DNA of 52,896 nt from an uncultured Bacteroides sp. (GTDB taxonomy: Bacteria > Bacteroidota > Bacteroidia > Bacteroidales > Bacteroidaceae). Both the position numbers and the translations under genes were made by a program. Under the pieces are notes generated by a model. That model saw only the letters and a program-made list of their open reading frames with translations, was not told the DNA's origin and ran no database searches. The DNA lies in contig CALUJK010000022.1 in assembly GCA_944320945.1 (NCBI GenBank), positions 1 to 52,896 on the forward strand, read 5' to 3'. Positions 42,391-50,535 of the stretch are shown here, one piece after another; position 1 is the stretch's first letter, and each line of letters starts with the position of its first letter.

Positions 42391-43335
42391 ATGAAAGTCA
42401 AAGTTTACGTATTACTATTAGCCATTTGCCTGGCCACAGGCACAATGTTTGCACAACAGATGATGAAACCAAGCGTCATGGTAGTACCCAGCAACGCATG
42501 GTGTCAAGCCAACGGGTATATGAAGACAAACGGTGGTACAACCTATCCCGACTATCAAACTGCCCTGAATTCCAGCATGGAACTGGTGAATGTCATCTCT
42601 AAAATCAACATCTTGATGAGCGACCGCGGATTCCCATTGCAGAATCTGGAAACGGCTTTGAAGAATTTATCCACCTCGGAGACAGAAAATGAAATGATTC
42701 AAAGCAAGGAAAGTGGCGCCATGCTGCAAGAAGATGTTTTGGACATGCTTTACCGCCAAGCACAGGCTGACATCATTCTGCAACTGACATGGAATGTCAA
42801 CACTATGGGTCCTAGACGTTCCGTTACGTTTAACCTGCAAGCACTAGATTCGTACACCGCCAAGCAAGTGGCCGGTGCACAGGGTACAGGTACACCGTCA
42901 TTCTCTGCCGAAATTCCCGTATTGCTGGAAGAAGCAGTGATAGACCATATGGACAGCTTCTGCAACCGATTGATGGAACATTTCACCGACATTCAGCAAA
43001 ATGGTCGGGAAATCACGTTGGATATCCGTCTGTTTGACACTGCCGGCATCGACTTCGAGACGGAGTACGACGACTATGAACTGGCTGAAATCATCACCCG
43101 GTGGATAGCACAAAACAGCGTCAACCACCGATTTAGCCGCGGTCCGTCCACAGCCAATATGCTGCAATTCAGAGACGTAAGAATTCCCGTTGTCGACTCT
43201 TACGGCATGCCTATGGATGCTTATGCCTTTGCACGCGACTTTGCCCGCTTCTTCAAGAAAGAACCTTACAACATCCCTTCTAAAGTATTAGCACGCGGAT
43301 TAGGCAAAGCAGTTATCGTCTTAGGAGAGAAATAG
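42391..43335 (+). CDS. Exported protein, DUF6175-like, fourth gene of the operon
   Basis: The 314-residue protein has a signal peptide (KVYVLLLAICLATGTMFAQ). The mature start MMKPSVMVVPSNAWC and the central YRQAQADIILQLTWNV resemble the Bacteroidetes DUF6175 family from memory; the assignment is moderate. The fold recalls periplasmic assembly factors such as CsgG-like or LpoB-like proteins, because of PSVMVVP and the late AKVLARGLGK-like region. It closes the four-gene operon before a strong terminator. Confidence 0.72.
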   Translation: MKVKVYVLLLAICLATGTMFAQQMMKPSVMVVPSNAWCQANGYMKTNGGTTYPDYQTALNSSMELVNVISKINILMSDRGFPLQNLETALKNLSTSETENEMIQSKESGAMLQEDVLDMLYRQAQADIILQLTWNVNTMGPRRSVTFNLQALDSYTAKQVAGAQGTGTPSFSAEIPVLLEEAVIDHMDSFCNRLMEHFTDIQQNGREITLDIRLFDTAGIDFETEYDDYELAEIITRWIAQNSVNHRFSRGPSTANMLQFRDVRIPVVDSYGMPMDAYAFARDFARFFKKEPYNIPSKVLARGLGKAVIVLGEK

Positions 43336-43355
43336 TAATACATTATTCCCCCAAA

Positions 43356-43407
43356 AGAGTCTGTGTCAAAATGGAATTCGTATATCATTTTGACACAGAC
43401 TTTTTTC
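43356..43407 (+). terminator. Intrinsic terminator after the exported-protein operon
   Basis: AGTCTGTGTCAAAATG and CATTTTGACACAGACT are perfectly complementary over 16 pairs and are followed by six or more T residues. Confidence 0.9.
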
Positions 43408-43525
43408 AATCAAACTTCCATTCACTTTTCGCTCTCCATCGCCTATTACAGGCAATAACACCATCGGAGTCATTACAGGTTTCGTTATTTTACCAATCGT
43501 TTTTATCATCTATTTGATTTTTGCG

Positions 43526-43533
43526 TATCTTTG
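43526..43533 (+). promoter_or_regulatory. -7 box of serS
   Basis: TATCTTTG matches the consensus, about 95 bases upstream of serS. No -33 box of the right spacing is seen. Confidence 0.5.
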
Positions 43534-43627
43534 CCTCACCGTTACGTAGAAAAAGTTACTCACGGAATCTACAACAGGTTACCATCTATAGAAATAATGT
43601 ATAATAAACATATAATGTAAAAAGACT

Positions 43628-44902
43628 ATGCTTACCATCAAACAAATTACCGAAAACACCGACGCGGTTATCCGCGGATTGGAGAAAAAGCATTTCAGCA
43701 ATGCTAAGGAAGCCATAGAACAAGTTATTACTCTAAATAACAAGCGTAAGACTGCACAAGCCCAATTAGACACGAACTTGGCCGAAGTTAACACCACTTC
43801 CAAAGCCATCGGCCAATTAATGAAAGAGAATAAAAAGGAGGAAGCTGAAGAAGTCAAGAATTGTGTAGCCCAACTGAAAGAAGTCAACAAGACACTTCAA
43901 GCCGAAATGGAGAAGGCTGCCGAGGACTTACAACAACTGCTATATACCATCCCTAACGTACCTTACGAAGAAGTGCCCGAAGGCGCTACAGCCGAAGACA
44001 ACCTTGTGGTGAAAATGGGAGGCATAGAAACAGAACTGCCCAAAGATGCCCTTCCCCACTGGGAATTAGCTAAAAAATACGACATCATAGACTTCGACTT
44101 GGGAGTAAAAATCACCGGTGCCGGATTCCCTGTCTATAAAGGCAAGGGAGCAAGGCTGCAACGTGCTCTCATCAATTTCTTCCTAGATGAAGCAAGAGCA
44201 TCCGGTTACACGGAAATAATGCCTCCTACAGTTGTCAATGCCGCATCCGGATATGGTACCGGCCAATTGCCAGACAAAGAGGGACAGATGTATCATTGTG
44301 AAGTAGACGACCTCTACCTAATTCCTACTGCTGAAGTTCCGGTAACAAACATCTACCGTGATGTCATCCTCGACGAGAAACAGTTACCTATCAAGAACTG
44401 CGCTTACACCGAATGTTTCCGCCGCGAAGCCGGTTCGTATGGAAAAGACGTACGAGGACTGAACCGCCTACATGAATTCTCGAAAGTTGAATTAGTGCGT
44501 ATCGACAAACCTGAACACAGCCGCCAATCACACCAAGAGATGCTTGATCATGTAGAGGGACTGCTCCGTAAGCTGGAACTTCCTTACCGCATTTTGCGTC
44601 TCTGCGGAGGCGACATGAGCTTCACAGCAGCCATCTGCTACGACTTTGAAGTTTACAGCGAGGCTCAGAAACGCTGGTTAGAAGTCAGCTCCGTGTCCAA
44701 TTTTGATACTTACCAAGCTAACCGCCTGAAATGCCGGTATCGTAATGCCGATAAGAAAATCGAGTTGTGTCACACCCTTAACGGCTCTGCACTGGCTCTG
44801 CCACGTATCGTAGCTGCGTTGCTGGAGAACAACCAGACGCCGGAAGGCATCCGCATTCCTAAAGCATTGGTTCCCTACTGCGGATTCGACATGATTGACT
44901 AA
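43628..44902 (+). CDS. serS: Seryl-tRNA synthetase
   Basis: SerRS charges tRNA(Ser). The N-terminal coiled-coil arm (residues about 25-100, rich in Lys/Glu) reads the tRNA. The catalytic core shows class II motif 2 CFRREAGSYGKDVRGLNRLH and motif 3 GSALALPRIVAALLENNQ, with the upstream TAEVPVTNIYRD. At 424 residues it is full length. It has its own -7 box and a terminator, with no operon partner. Confidence 0.96.
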   Translation: MLTIKQITENTDAVIRGLEKKHFSNAKEAIEQVITLNNKRKTAQAQLDTNLAEVNTTSKAIGQLMKENKKEEAEEVKNCVAQLKEVNKTLQAEMEKAAEDLQQLLYTIPNVPYEEVPEGATAEDNLVVKMGGIETELPKDALPHWELAKKYDIIDFDLGVKITGAGFPVYKGKGARLQRALINFFLDEARASGYTEIMPPTVVNAASGYGTGQLPDKEGQMYHCEVDDLYLIPTAEVPVTNIYRDVILDEKQLPIKNCAYTECFRREAGSYGKDVRGLNRLHEFSKVELVRIDKPEHSRQSHQEMLDHVEGLLRKLELPYRILRLCGGDMSFTAAICYDFEVYSEAQKRWLEVSSVSNFDTYQANRLKCRYRNADKKIELCHTLNGSALALPRIVAALLENNQTPEGIRIPKALVPYCGFDMID

Positions 44903-44927
44903 TCATCATAACCTATATAATCTTACA

Positions 44928-44966
44928 AAAGAGCCGTGCCTATTCAGGTACAGCTCTTTTTTTTTC
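44928..44966 (+). terminator. Intrinsic terminator after serS
   Basis: AAGAGC-CG-TGCCT pairs with AGGTA-CA-GCTCTT, followed by a run of eight T residues. Confidence 0.85.
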
Positions 44967-45093
44967 GTATCACGCCCACATTTTCATACCTTCAATATCG
45001 AGAGACATCCTTAATGGAACACTTCTCCTGAAAGAACAGGCTCTAAATCATCATTTTGTCAGAAGAACAGTTATAAGATTATCAAATAACCTT

Positions 45094-45101
45094 TATCTTT
45101 G
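45094..45101 (+). promoter_or_regulatory. -7 box of the fused flavoprotein gene
   Basis: TATCTTTG matches the consensus, 56 bases before the start codon. Confidence 0.5.
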
Positions 45102-45157
45102 CAGTACACATCTTTTTGATAGCAAGAACGTAATTATACTAATAAAAGAAGAGTAAA

Positions 45158-47458
45158 ATGAATAAAATCATCAGCAAAGAACACTTCTCAGAAAAAGTGT
45201 TCAAATTAGTCGTTGAAGCTCCCCTTATCGCCCGGTCGCGCAAGGCCGGCCACTTCGTCATCGTCCGCGTAGGCGAGAAAGGTGAACGCATGCCGCTTAC
45301 CATCGCCGAAGCCGATCCCGTAGCCGGAACCATCACGCTCGTCGTTCAAGAAGTGGGTCTCTCCTCTACCCGCCTCTGCGAACTGGAACCCGGCGACTAC
45401 ATTACTGACGTTGTAGGGCCGTTGGGACAAGCCACTCACATCGAACGCTTTGGCACCGTAGTCTGCGCCGGTGGAGGAGTAGGTGTCGCCCCCATGCTCC
45501 CCATTGTGCAAGCATTGAAAGCCGCCGGCAACCGCGTCATCACCGTATTGGCCGGACGTACCAAAGAACTCATCATCCTGGAGAAAGAGATGCGCGCCAG
45601 CTCAGACGAAGTCATCATTATGACCGATGACGGCTCATACGGCCAAAAAGGATTAGTGACCGAAGGCGTTGAGCAAGTCATCAAACGCGAAAAGGTGAAC
45701 AAATGTTTTGCCATCGGCCCTGCCATCATGATGAAGTTTGTCTGTCTGTTGACCAAGAAATATGACATTCCTACCGATGTATCACTCAACACGATTATGG
45801 TGGACGGTACAGGTATGTGCGGAGCCTGCCGCATCACCGTAGGCGGTAAGACCCGCTTCGTATGCGTAGATGGTCCGGAGTTCGACGGTCATCAGGTGGA
45901 CTTCGACGAAATGCTGAAACGCATGGGCGCTTTCCGCAACATCGAGCGCGAAGAGATGCACAAACTGGAACATCCCGATGTCTGCCAAGCTACCCAAGAA
46001 CCCATTGACGAAGACAAGACCCGCAATGCCCCGTGGCGTGTGGAACTCCGTAAATCGATGAAGCCCAAAGAACGTACCGCCATTCCACGCGTCGTTATGC
46101 CCGAACTCGACCCGGAATACCGTTCGCACAGCCGTCGCGAAGAGGTGAATCTCGGCCTCAACGAAGAACAGGCACTGACCGAAGCCAAGCGTTGCCTCGA
46201 CTGTGCCAATCCCGGTTGTATGGAAGGCTGTCCGGTCGGCATAGATATTCCCCGATTCATCAAGCACATTGAAAAAGGCGAGTTCCTCGATGCCGCACGT
46301 ACCCTGAAAGAGACCAGCGCCCTGCCCGCCGTCTGCGGCCGCGTATGTCCGCAAGAGAAGCAGTGCGAATCGAAGTGCATCCACCTGAAGATGGGCGAGC
46401 AGCCTGTAGCCATCGGCTATCTGGAGCGCTTTGCCGCCGACTACGAACGGGAAAGCGGACAAATCTCTATACCCGAAGTCAAAGAAAAGAATGGCATCAA
46501 GGTAGCGGTAGTAGGTTCCGGTCCCGCCGGCCTTTCATTTGCAGGTGACATGGCGAAGATGGGATACGATGTGACCGTCTTTGAAGCGTTGCACGAGATT
46601 GGCGGCGTGTTGAAATACGGTATTCCGGAATTCCGTCTGCCCAACAAGATTGTCGATGTCGAAATAGACAATCTCGCCAAGATGGGAGTCCGCTTCGAGA
46701 AAGATTGCATCATCGGCAAGACTATCAACGTGAAAGAGTTGGAAGAAGAAGGTTACCAAGGCATCTTTGTAGCCAGTGGTGCCGGTCTGCCCAACTTCAT
46801 GAACATCCCCGGTGAAAATTCAATCAACATCCTTTCGTCCAATGAATACCTGACCCGTGTCAACCTGATGGATGCAGCCAGCGAAGACAGCGATACTCCG
46901 GTGCCTTTCGGCAAGCGTGTAGCCGTCATCGGCGGTGGTAATACGGCAATGGACTCTGTACGAACTGCCCGCCGTCTGGGTGCCGAACGTGCCATCATCA
47001 TCTACCGCCGTTCGGAAGCAGAGATGCCGGCCCGTATCGAAGAAGTAAAACACGCCAAAGAAGAAGGAGTAGAATTCTTGACGCTGCACAACCCTATCGA
47101 ATACATTGCCGATGAACAGGGTAAAGTTAAGCAAGTAGTCCTGCAAAAGATGGAACTCGGCGAACCGGATGCCAGCGGTCGCCGCAGTCCGGTACCCATC
47201 CCCGGTGCAACGGAAACGATAGACATTGACCTGGCCATTGTCAGTGTAGGTGTCAGTCCCAACCCCATTGTGCCCCACTCCATCCCCGGATTAGAGTTAG
47301 GCCGCAAAGGAACCATTGCCGTCAATGACGACATGCAGTCCTCCATCCCTACCATCTACGCCGGTGGTGACATTGTACGCGGAGGCGCCACGGTCATCCT
47401 TGCCATGGGCGACGGACGTCGGGCAGCTGCCGCAATGGATAAGCAACTACGCGGATAA
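45158..47458 (+). CDS. Fused NfnA-NfnB-like flavoprotein (FAD/NAD(P) ferredoxin:NADP oxidoreductase)
   Basis: Residues 1 to about 280 resemble NfnA/PyrK: FAD and NAD binding (VVCAGGGVGVAPMLP), then a [2Fe-2S] cluster segment (GTGMCGACRITVGG, RFVCVDG). Residues about 290-766 resemble NfnB/GltD: N-terminal Cys-rich Fe-S segments (CLDCANPGCMEGCPVG, CGRVCPQEKQCESKC), FAD (VAVVGSGPAGLSFAG) and NADPH (VAVIGGGNTAMDSVRTA) motifs. In clostridia the two are separate and form an electron-bifurcating NADH-dependent ferredoxin:NADP oxidoreductase; the fusion is common in Bacteroides. The GltD reading would be glutamate synthase small-subunit-like, but no large subunit is encoded nearby. It is monocistronic. 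Confidence 0.87.
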   Translation: MNKIISKEHFSEKVFKLVVEAPLIARSRKAGHFVIVRVGEKGERMPLTIAEADPVAGTITLVVQEVGLSSTRLCELEPGDYITDVVGPLGQATHIERFGTVVCAGGGVGVAPMLPIVQALKAAGNRVITVLAGRTKELIILEKEMRASSDEVIIMTDDGSYGQKGLVTEGVEQVIKREKVNKCFAIGPAIMMKFVCLLTKKYDIPTDVSLNTIMVDGTGMCGACRITVGGKTRFVCVDGPEFDGHQVDFDEMLKRMGAFRNIEREEMHKLEHPDVCQATQEPIDEDKTRNAPWRVELRKSMKPKERTAIPRVVMPELDPEYRSHSRREEVNLGLNEEQALTEAKRCLDCANPGCMEGCPVGIDIPRFIKHIEKGEFLDAARTLKETSALPAVCGRVCPQEKQCESKCIHLKMGEQPVAIGYLERFAADYERESGQISIPEVKEKNGIKVAVVGSGPAGLSFAGDMAKMGYDVTVFEALHEIGGVLKYGIPEFRLPNKIVDVEIDNLAKMGVRFEKDCIIGKTINVKELEEEGYQGIFVASGAGLPNFMNIPGENSINILSSNEYLTRVNLMDAASEDSDTPVPFGKRVAVIGGGNTAMDSVRTARRLGAERAIIIYRRSEAEMPARIEEVKHAKEEGVEFLTLHNPIEYIADEQGKVKQVVLQKMELGEPDASGRRSPVPIPGATETIDIDLAIVSVGVSPNPIVPHSIPGLELGRKGTIAVNDDMQSSIPTIYAGGDIVRGGATVILAMGDGRRAAAAMDKQLRG

Positions 47459-47486
47459 AAACACTTATAAACAAATTCAATAAGAC

Positions 47487-47540
47487 AAGAGGTGCACTCA
47501 AATGAAGTTCTGCTTTCATCTTGATGTACCTCTTTATTTT
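47487..47540 (+). terminator. Terminator after the flavoprotein gene
   Basis: AAGAGGTGCA (47487-47496) and TGTACCTCTT (47525-47534) form the outer stem, with inner AATGAA/TTTCAT pairing, followed by TATTTTAT. Confidence 0.65.
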
Positions 47541-47550
47541 ATCACCTCAT

Positions 47551-47587
47551 AAAAAAGTCCCATCAGCAAACACGCTGACGGGACTTT
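47551..47587 (-). terminator. Terminator after panD
   Basis: On the minus strand AAAGTCCCGTCAGC and GCTGATGGGACTTT pair and run into TTTTTT at 47551-47556. Confidence 0.8.
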
Positions 47588-47611
47588 CCCTATCTTTTCT
47601 TCAAGAATCAA

Positions 47612-47962
47612 TCACACCAATTTATTCGTCATCGGGTCAGGAAAGACCACAGTCGGCTTAAAGGACTTTGCCTCCTCAAAATCCATCAGTGCATAAGACA
47701 TGATGATAACAATGTCATCCGGCTGCACCTTACGCGCCGCAGCACCGTTCAAGCAGATTTTACCGGAACCACGCTCACCTTTAATAATATAGGTCTCGAA
47801 ACGTTCACCATTATTATTATCCACAATAGCGACTTTCTCACCGGCTATCATATTTGCTGCATCCAACAAATCTTCGTCGATGGTGATACTGCCCATATAA
47901 TTCAGATTGGCTTCGGTCACACGGGCACAATGAATCTTGGACTTCAATACTTCTATCAACAT
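47612..47962 (-). CDS. panD: Aspartate 1-decarboxylase
   Basis: PanD makes beta-alanine for coenzyme A. It is a pro-enzyme that cleaves itself between Gly24 and Ser25 ([10 protein letters not shown]) to form the pyruvoyl cofactor; the site is intact. At 116 residues it has the usual length, with active-site residues in the [16 protein letters not shown] and [12 protein letters not shown] stretches. It lies 11 bases downstream of panC, so the two pantothenate genes are co-transcribed and end at a T-rich hairpin. Confidence 0.95.
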   Translation of the reverse strand: MLIEVLKSKIHCARVTEANLNYMGSITIDEDLLDAANMIAGEKVAIVDNNNGERFETYIIKGERGSGKICLNGAAARKVQPDDIVIIMSYALMDFEEAKSFKPTVVFPDPMTNKLV

Positions 47963-47973
47963 AATTAAGAGTC

Positions 47974-48822
47974 TTATTCCTGATTGTATTTAATGTTGTC
48001 TATCAAACGGACTTCTCCGCAGAATACCGTGATGCAGCCTACTGGATAATCAGTGTCTTTCCAGTCTGCAATCGGCTGCAACGTGTTGCCGTCCACCAAT
48101 TCAAAATACTCCAAACGCAGACCGGGAGCATTGGCTATCGCTTCTTCCACAAAGCGGCAGGTCTCCTCCACCGTGTGTGTCTTGGCATAGTCGCGGCTTT
48201 CAAACAAAGTCTGTGAGATTTTCAATGCGCGGTGGCGGTCGGTGGCCGACAGACGGGCATTGCGGCTACTCAGCGCCAATCCGTCCATCTCACGGACGAT
48301 GGGGCATCCGACTATCTCCAGCGGGAAATTCATCTTACGAACCATCTCGCGGATAATGGCCAACTGCTGGAAGTCTTTCTCGCCGAAATAAGCGCGATCC
48401 GGCTTCACCACATCAAACAACTTGCTAACTATCTGGCATACACCGTTAAAATGTCCGGGACGGTATTTCCCTTCCATCACCGTGTCCAACGGCGCAAAAC
48501 TGAATTGCCGGGTATCAGGTTCGGGATACATCTCGGCTACGGACGGAATGAACACAAAGCTCGCTCCGCATTCCTCTAACAAACGGCTGTCGTCGGCCGG
48601 TGTCCGAGGATACTTCTCTAAATCGTTTTTGTCATTGAATTGTGTGGGGTTCACAAATACGCTTACTACCGCCACATCATTTTCTGCTACACAACGTTTT
48701 ACCAACGAAGCATGACCGGCATGCAAAGCACCCATCGTGGGCACCAATCCAATGCTTTCCCCTTGCGCTCTCAGCGGAGAAAGTGCGGCCTGCAAATCCT
48801 TGATAGTATGTACTATTTTCAT
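47974..48822 (-). CDS. panC: Pantothenate synthetase
   Basis: PanC joins pantoate and beta-alanine using ATP. The nucleotidyl transferase signature is [14 protein letters not shown] (HIGH-like HAGH), and later segments [30 protein letters not shown] and [11 protein letters not shown] are family marks. At 282 residues it is full length. It begins the panC-panD operon on the minus strand. Confidence 0.95.
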   Translation of the reverse strand: MKIVHTIKDLQAALSPLRAQGESIGLVPTMGALHAGHASLVKRCVAENDVAVVSVFVNPTQFNDKNDLEKYPRTPADDSRLLEECGASFVFIPSVAEMYPEPDTRQFSFAPLDTVMEGKYRPGHFNGVCQIVSKLFDVVKPDRAYFGEKDFQQLAIIREMVRKMNFPLEIVGCPIVREMDGLALSSRNARLSATDRHRALKISQTLFESRDYAKTHTVEETCRFVEEAIANAPGLRLEYFELVDGNTLQPIADWKDTDYPVGCITVFCGEVRLIDNIKYNQE

Positions 48823-48878
48823 CTTTATTGGGATTAAAATATCTTAGTCGTCTGCAAAAGTGGGTGCAAAATAAGTCA

Positions 48879-49018
48879 TTATTTATCACATAACGAAAAA
48901 ATATCAGATTTTTCTCGTTTAGAAACGAATACACCCTCTTTCATACCGCATGCAAATGGTATATATCTTCCTATAATAACACCGATATTTGTAAAAACAA
49001 CGGAAATATCTGTTTGAG
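48879..49018 (-). other. Short coding-like fragment beside repeat copy D
   Basis: The minus-strand frame ending at 48879 reads VVFTNIGVIIGRYIPFACGM, then KEGVFVSKREKSDIF and SLCDK. It has protein-like composition and stays open into repeat copy D, where it becomes repeat-encoded. It looks like the 3' end of a gene whose front is missing. I do not recognise the family. Confidence 0.35.
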
Positions 49019-49051
49019 TGATGCAGTTCTGAGTTTTACTTTGTAAGAAAT

Positions 49052-49248
49052 AAAACATATATACAAAACACAAACGACTTTGCTGCCATTTACTCCGAAG
49101 CCCTTTGGCTCTTATTCCAAAGCCCTTTCGAGCACGCTCCGAAGGGCTTTCGTTCGTGCTCCGAAGCCCTTCGGAACAAATCCCTGCCACAACACCTCCT
49201 GAGTGGGAATAAAGGATTCTTTACGCAAAGTAATGTATCTATACAAAC
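49052..49248 (+). repeat. Interspersed ~197-bp element, copy D (plus orientation)
   Basis: Left end AAAACATATATACAAAAC, then GC-rich palindromes (CTCCGAAGGGCTTTCG, CTCCGAAGCCCTTCGG), a distal module CCACAACACCTCCTGAGTGG, and right end AAAGTAATGTATCTATACAAAC. It is the closest relative of copy C. A strong hairpin inside it (AAAGCCCTTTCG / CGAAGGGCTTT) could form in RNA. Confidence 0.75.
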
Positions 49249-49605
49249 TGGATGAAAGAAACCGTTTACATTGGAGAAAGATCTCCTTATAAAACAAGGC
49301 TCAGACAGATAATCCCATAAATATATAAAGGTATATCTATTCAATCACAAAACAGGATATATGTTCTGACAAACAAGTAACTTTTCTCCTCGCAGAATAC
49401 GAGCGGAATCAGTCGGATGGTATACGCAGCATTCTAGAAACAATCATAAACAATTGATAATCTTATTATTACAGGAGTCAACTAATTATCTAGGACCATA
49501 GTATCCCAAACAGGAACAAAAGAATAAGCCTTCAAACCTATAAAAGCGCAATAATTTAAATATCAACTACTTAACAAAACATAAGGAATAATAGGCCATT
49601 GGCTA
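49249..49605. other. Intergenic region without a supported gene
   Basis: AT-rich, with no frame I can support. A 17-residue stretch on the minus strand ending at about 49481 (GLKAYSFVPVWDTMVLD) looks coding-like but is too short to call. It may be further debris from the gene fragment on the other side of repeat copy D. Confidence 0.3.
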
Positions 49606-49637
49606 TTTCCCTTTTTTCTCAATTTTTTGTAACTTTG
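49606..49637 (+). promoter_or_regulatory. Promoter of the glycogen-synthase-like gene
   Basis: TTTC (49606-49609), a 20-base spacer and TAACTTTG (49630-49637) match the consensus with one change in the -33 box. Confidence 0.6.
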
Positions 49638-49661
49638 CACCATGATTGAGAACAACTAATT

Positions 49662-50501
49662 ATGGCAAAAGCTAACAAGATTTTATTCATCACACAAGAA
49701 ATCACCCCTTATGTCCCCGAATCGGAGATGTCTATCACGGGACGCAAACTGCCCCAAGCCATACAAGACAAAGGAAGGGAAATCAGAACTTTCATGCCGA
49801 AATGGGGAAACATCAACGAACGTAGAAATCAACTGCACGAGGTAATACGCCTATCGGGTATGAATCTCATCATCGACGACACCGATCATCCACTTATCAT
49901 CAAAGTGGCATCTATTCCGGCAGCACGTATGCAGGTCTATTTCATCGATAACGATGACTACTTCCAAAATCGGTTGCAAATATGCGATGAAAACGGAGAA
50001 GAATACGAAGACAACGATGCTCGTGTTATCTTCTACAACCGTGGGGTGCTGGAAACGGTAAAGAAATTGCGCTGGTGTCCCGACATTATTCACTGCCAAG
50101 GATGGATGTCTGCGTTGGCACCGCTCTACGTTAAAACCGCTTATCGGGAAGAGCCATCATACAGAGATTCCAAAGTCATATTTTCGCTCTACGAAAGCGA
50201 CTTCAAACAGCCGTTCCATCCTGACTTTGCCAACAAATTGATGTTGAAAGGCATTGCCAAAAAACATTTGACGATGTTGCACGGCGATATAGACTATGTT
50301 ACTGTATGCAAATTAGCCATCGACTATTCCGACGGCATCATACAGCAAAGTGAACATATTAACAAGGAAGTGTTGGAATATGCTCGCCAGTCCGGTAAAC
50401 CATTTTTGGAATATCAGTCGCCCGAAAATTATGCGGATGCCTGCAATGAATTCTACGATATCGTGTGGAATGCAGGAGAAGAAGATAAACAAGAAGATTA
50501 A
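49662..50501 (+). CDS. Short GT5 glycogen/starch synthase-like protein
   Basis: The 279-residue product matches the N-terminal half of glycogen synthase: KILFITQEITPYVPESEMS, a variant of the ADP-glucose-binding KxGG loop region, then FMPKWGNINERRNQLHEVIR and WCPDIIHCQGWMSAL with its His. The C-terminal Rossmann domain with the sugar-nucleotide site (about 200 more residues) is absent. The KxGG lysine motif is not seen, since SEMSITGRKLPQAI lies there. It is the conserved length for a Bacteroides subset, so it may be a regulator or scaffold rather than a synthase. A DUF4270 lipoprotein gene follows after 34 bases. Confidence 0.8.
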   Translation: MAKANKILFITQEITPYVPESEMSITGRKLPQAIQDKGREIRTFMPKWGNINERRNQLHEVIRLSGMNLIIDDTDHPLIIKVASIPAARMQVYFIDNDDYFQNRLQICDENGEEYEDNDARVIFYNRGVLETVKKLRWCPDIIHCQGWMSALAPLYVKTAYREEPSYRDSKVIFSLYESDFKQPFHPDFANKLMLKGIAKKHLTMLHGDIDYVTVCKLAIDYSDGIIQQSEHINKEVLEYARQSGKPFLEYQSPENYADACNEFYDIVWNAGEEDKQED

Positions 50502-50535
50502 TAATATTATCAGACCCTTGATAACAACTTTAACA

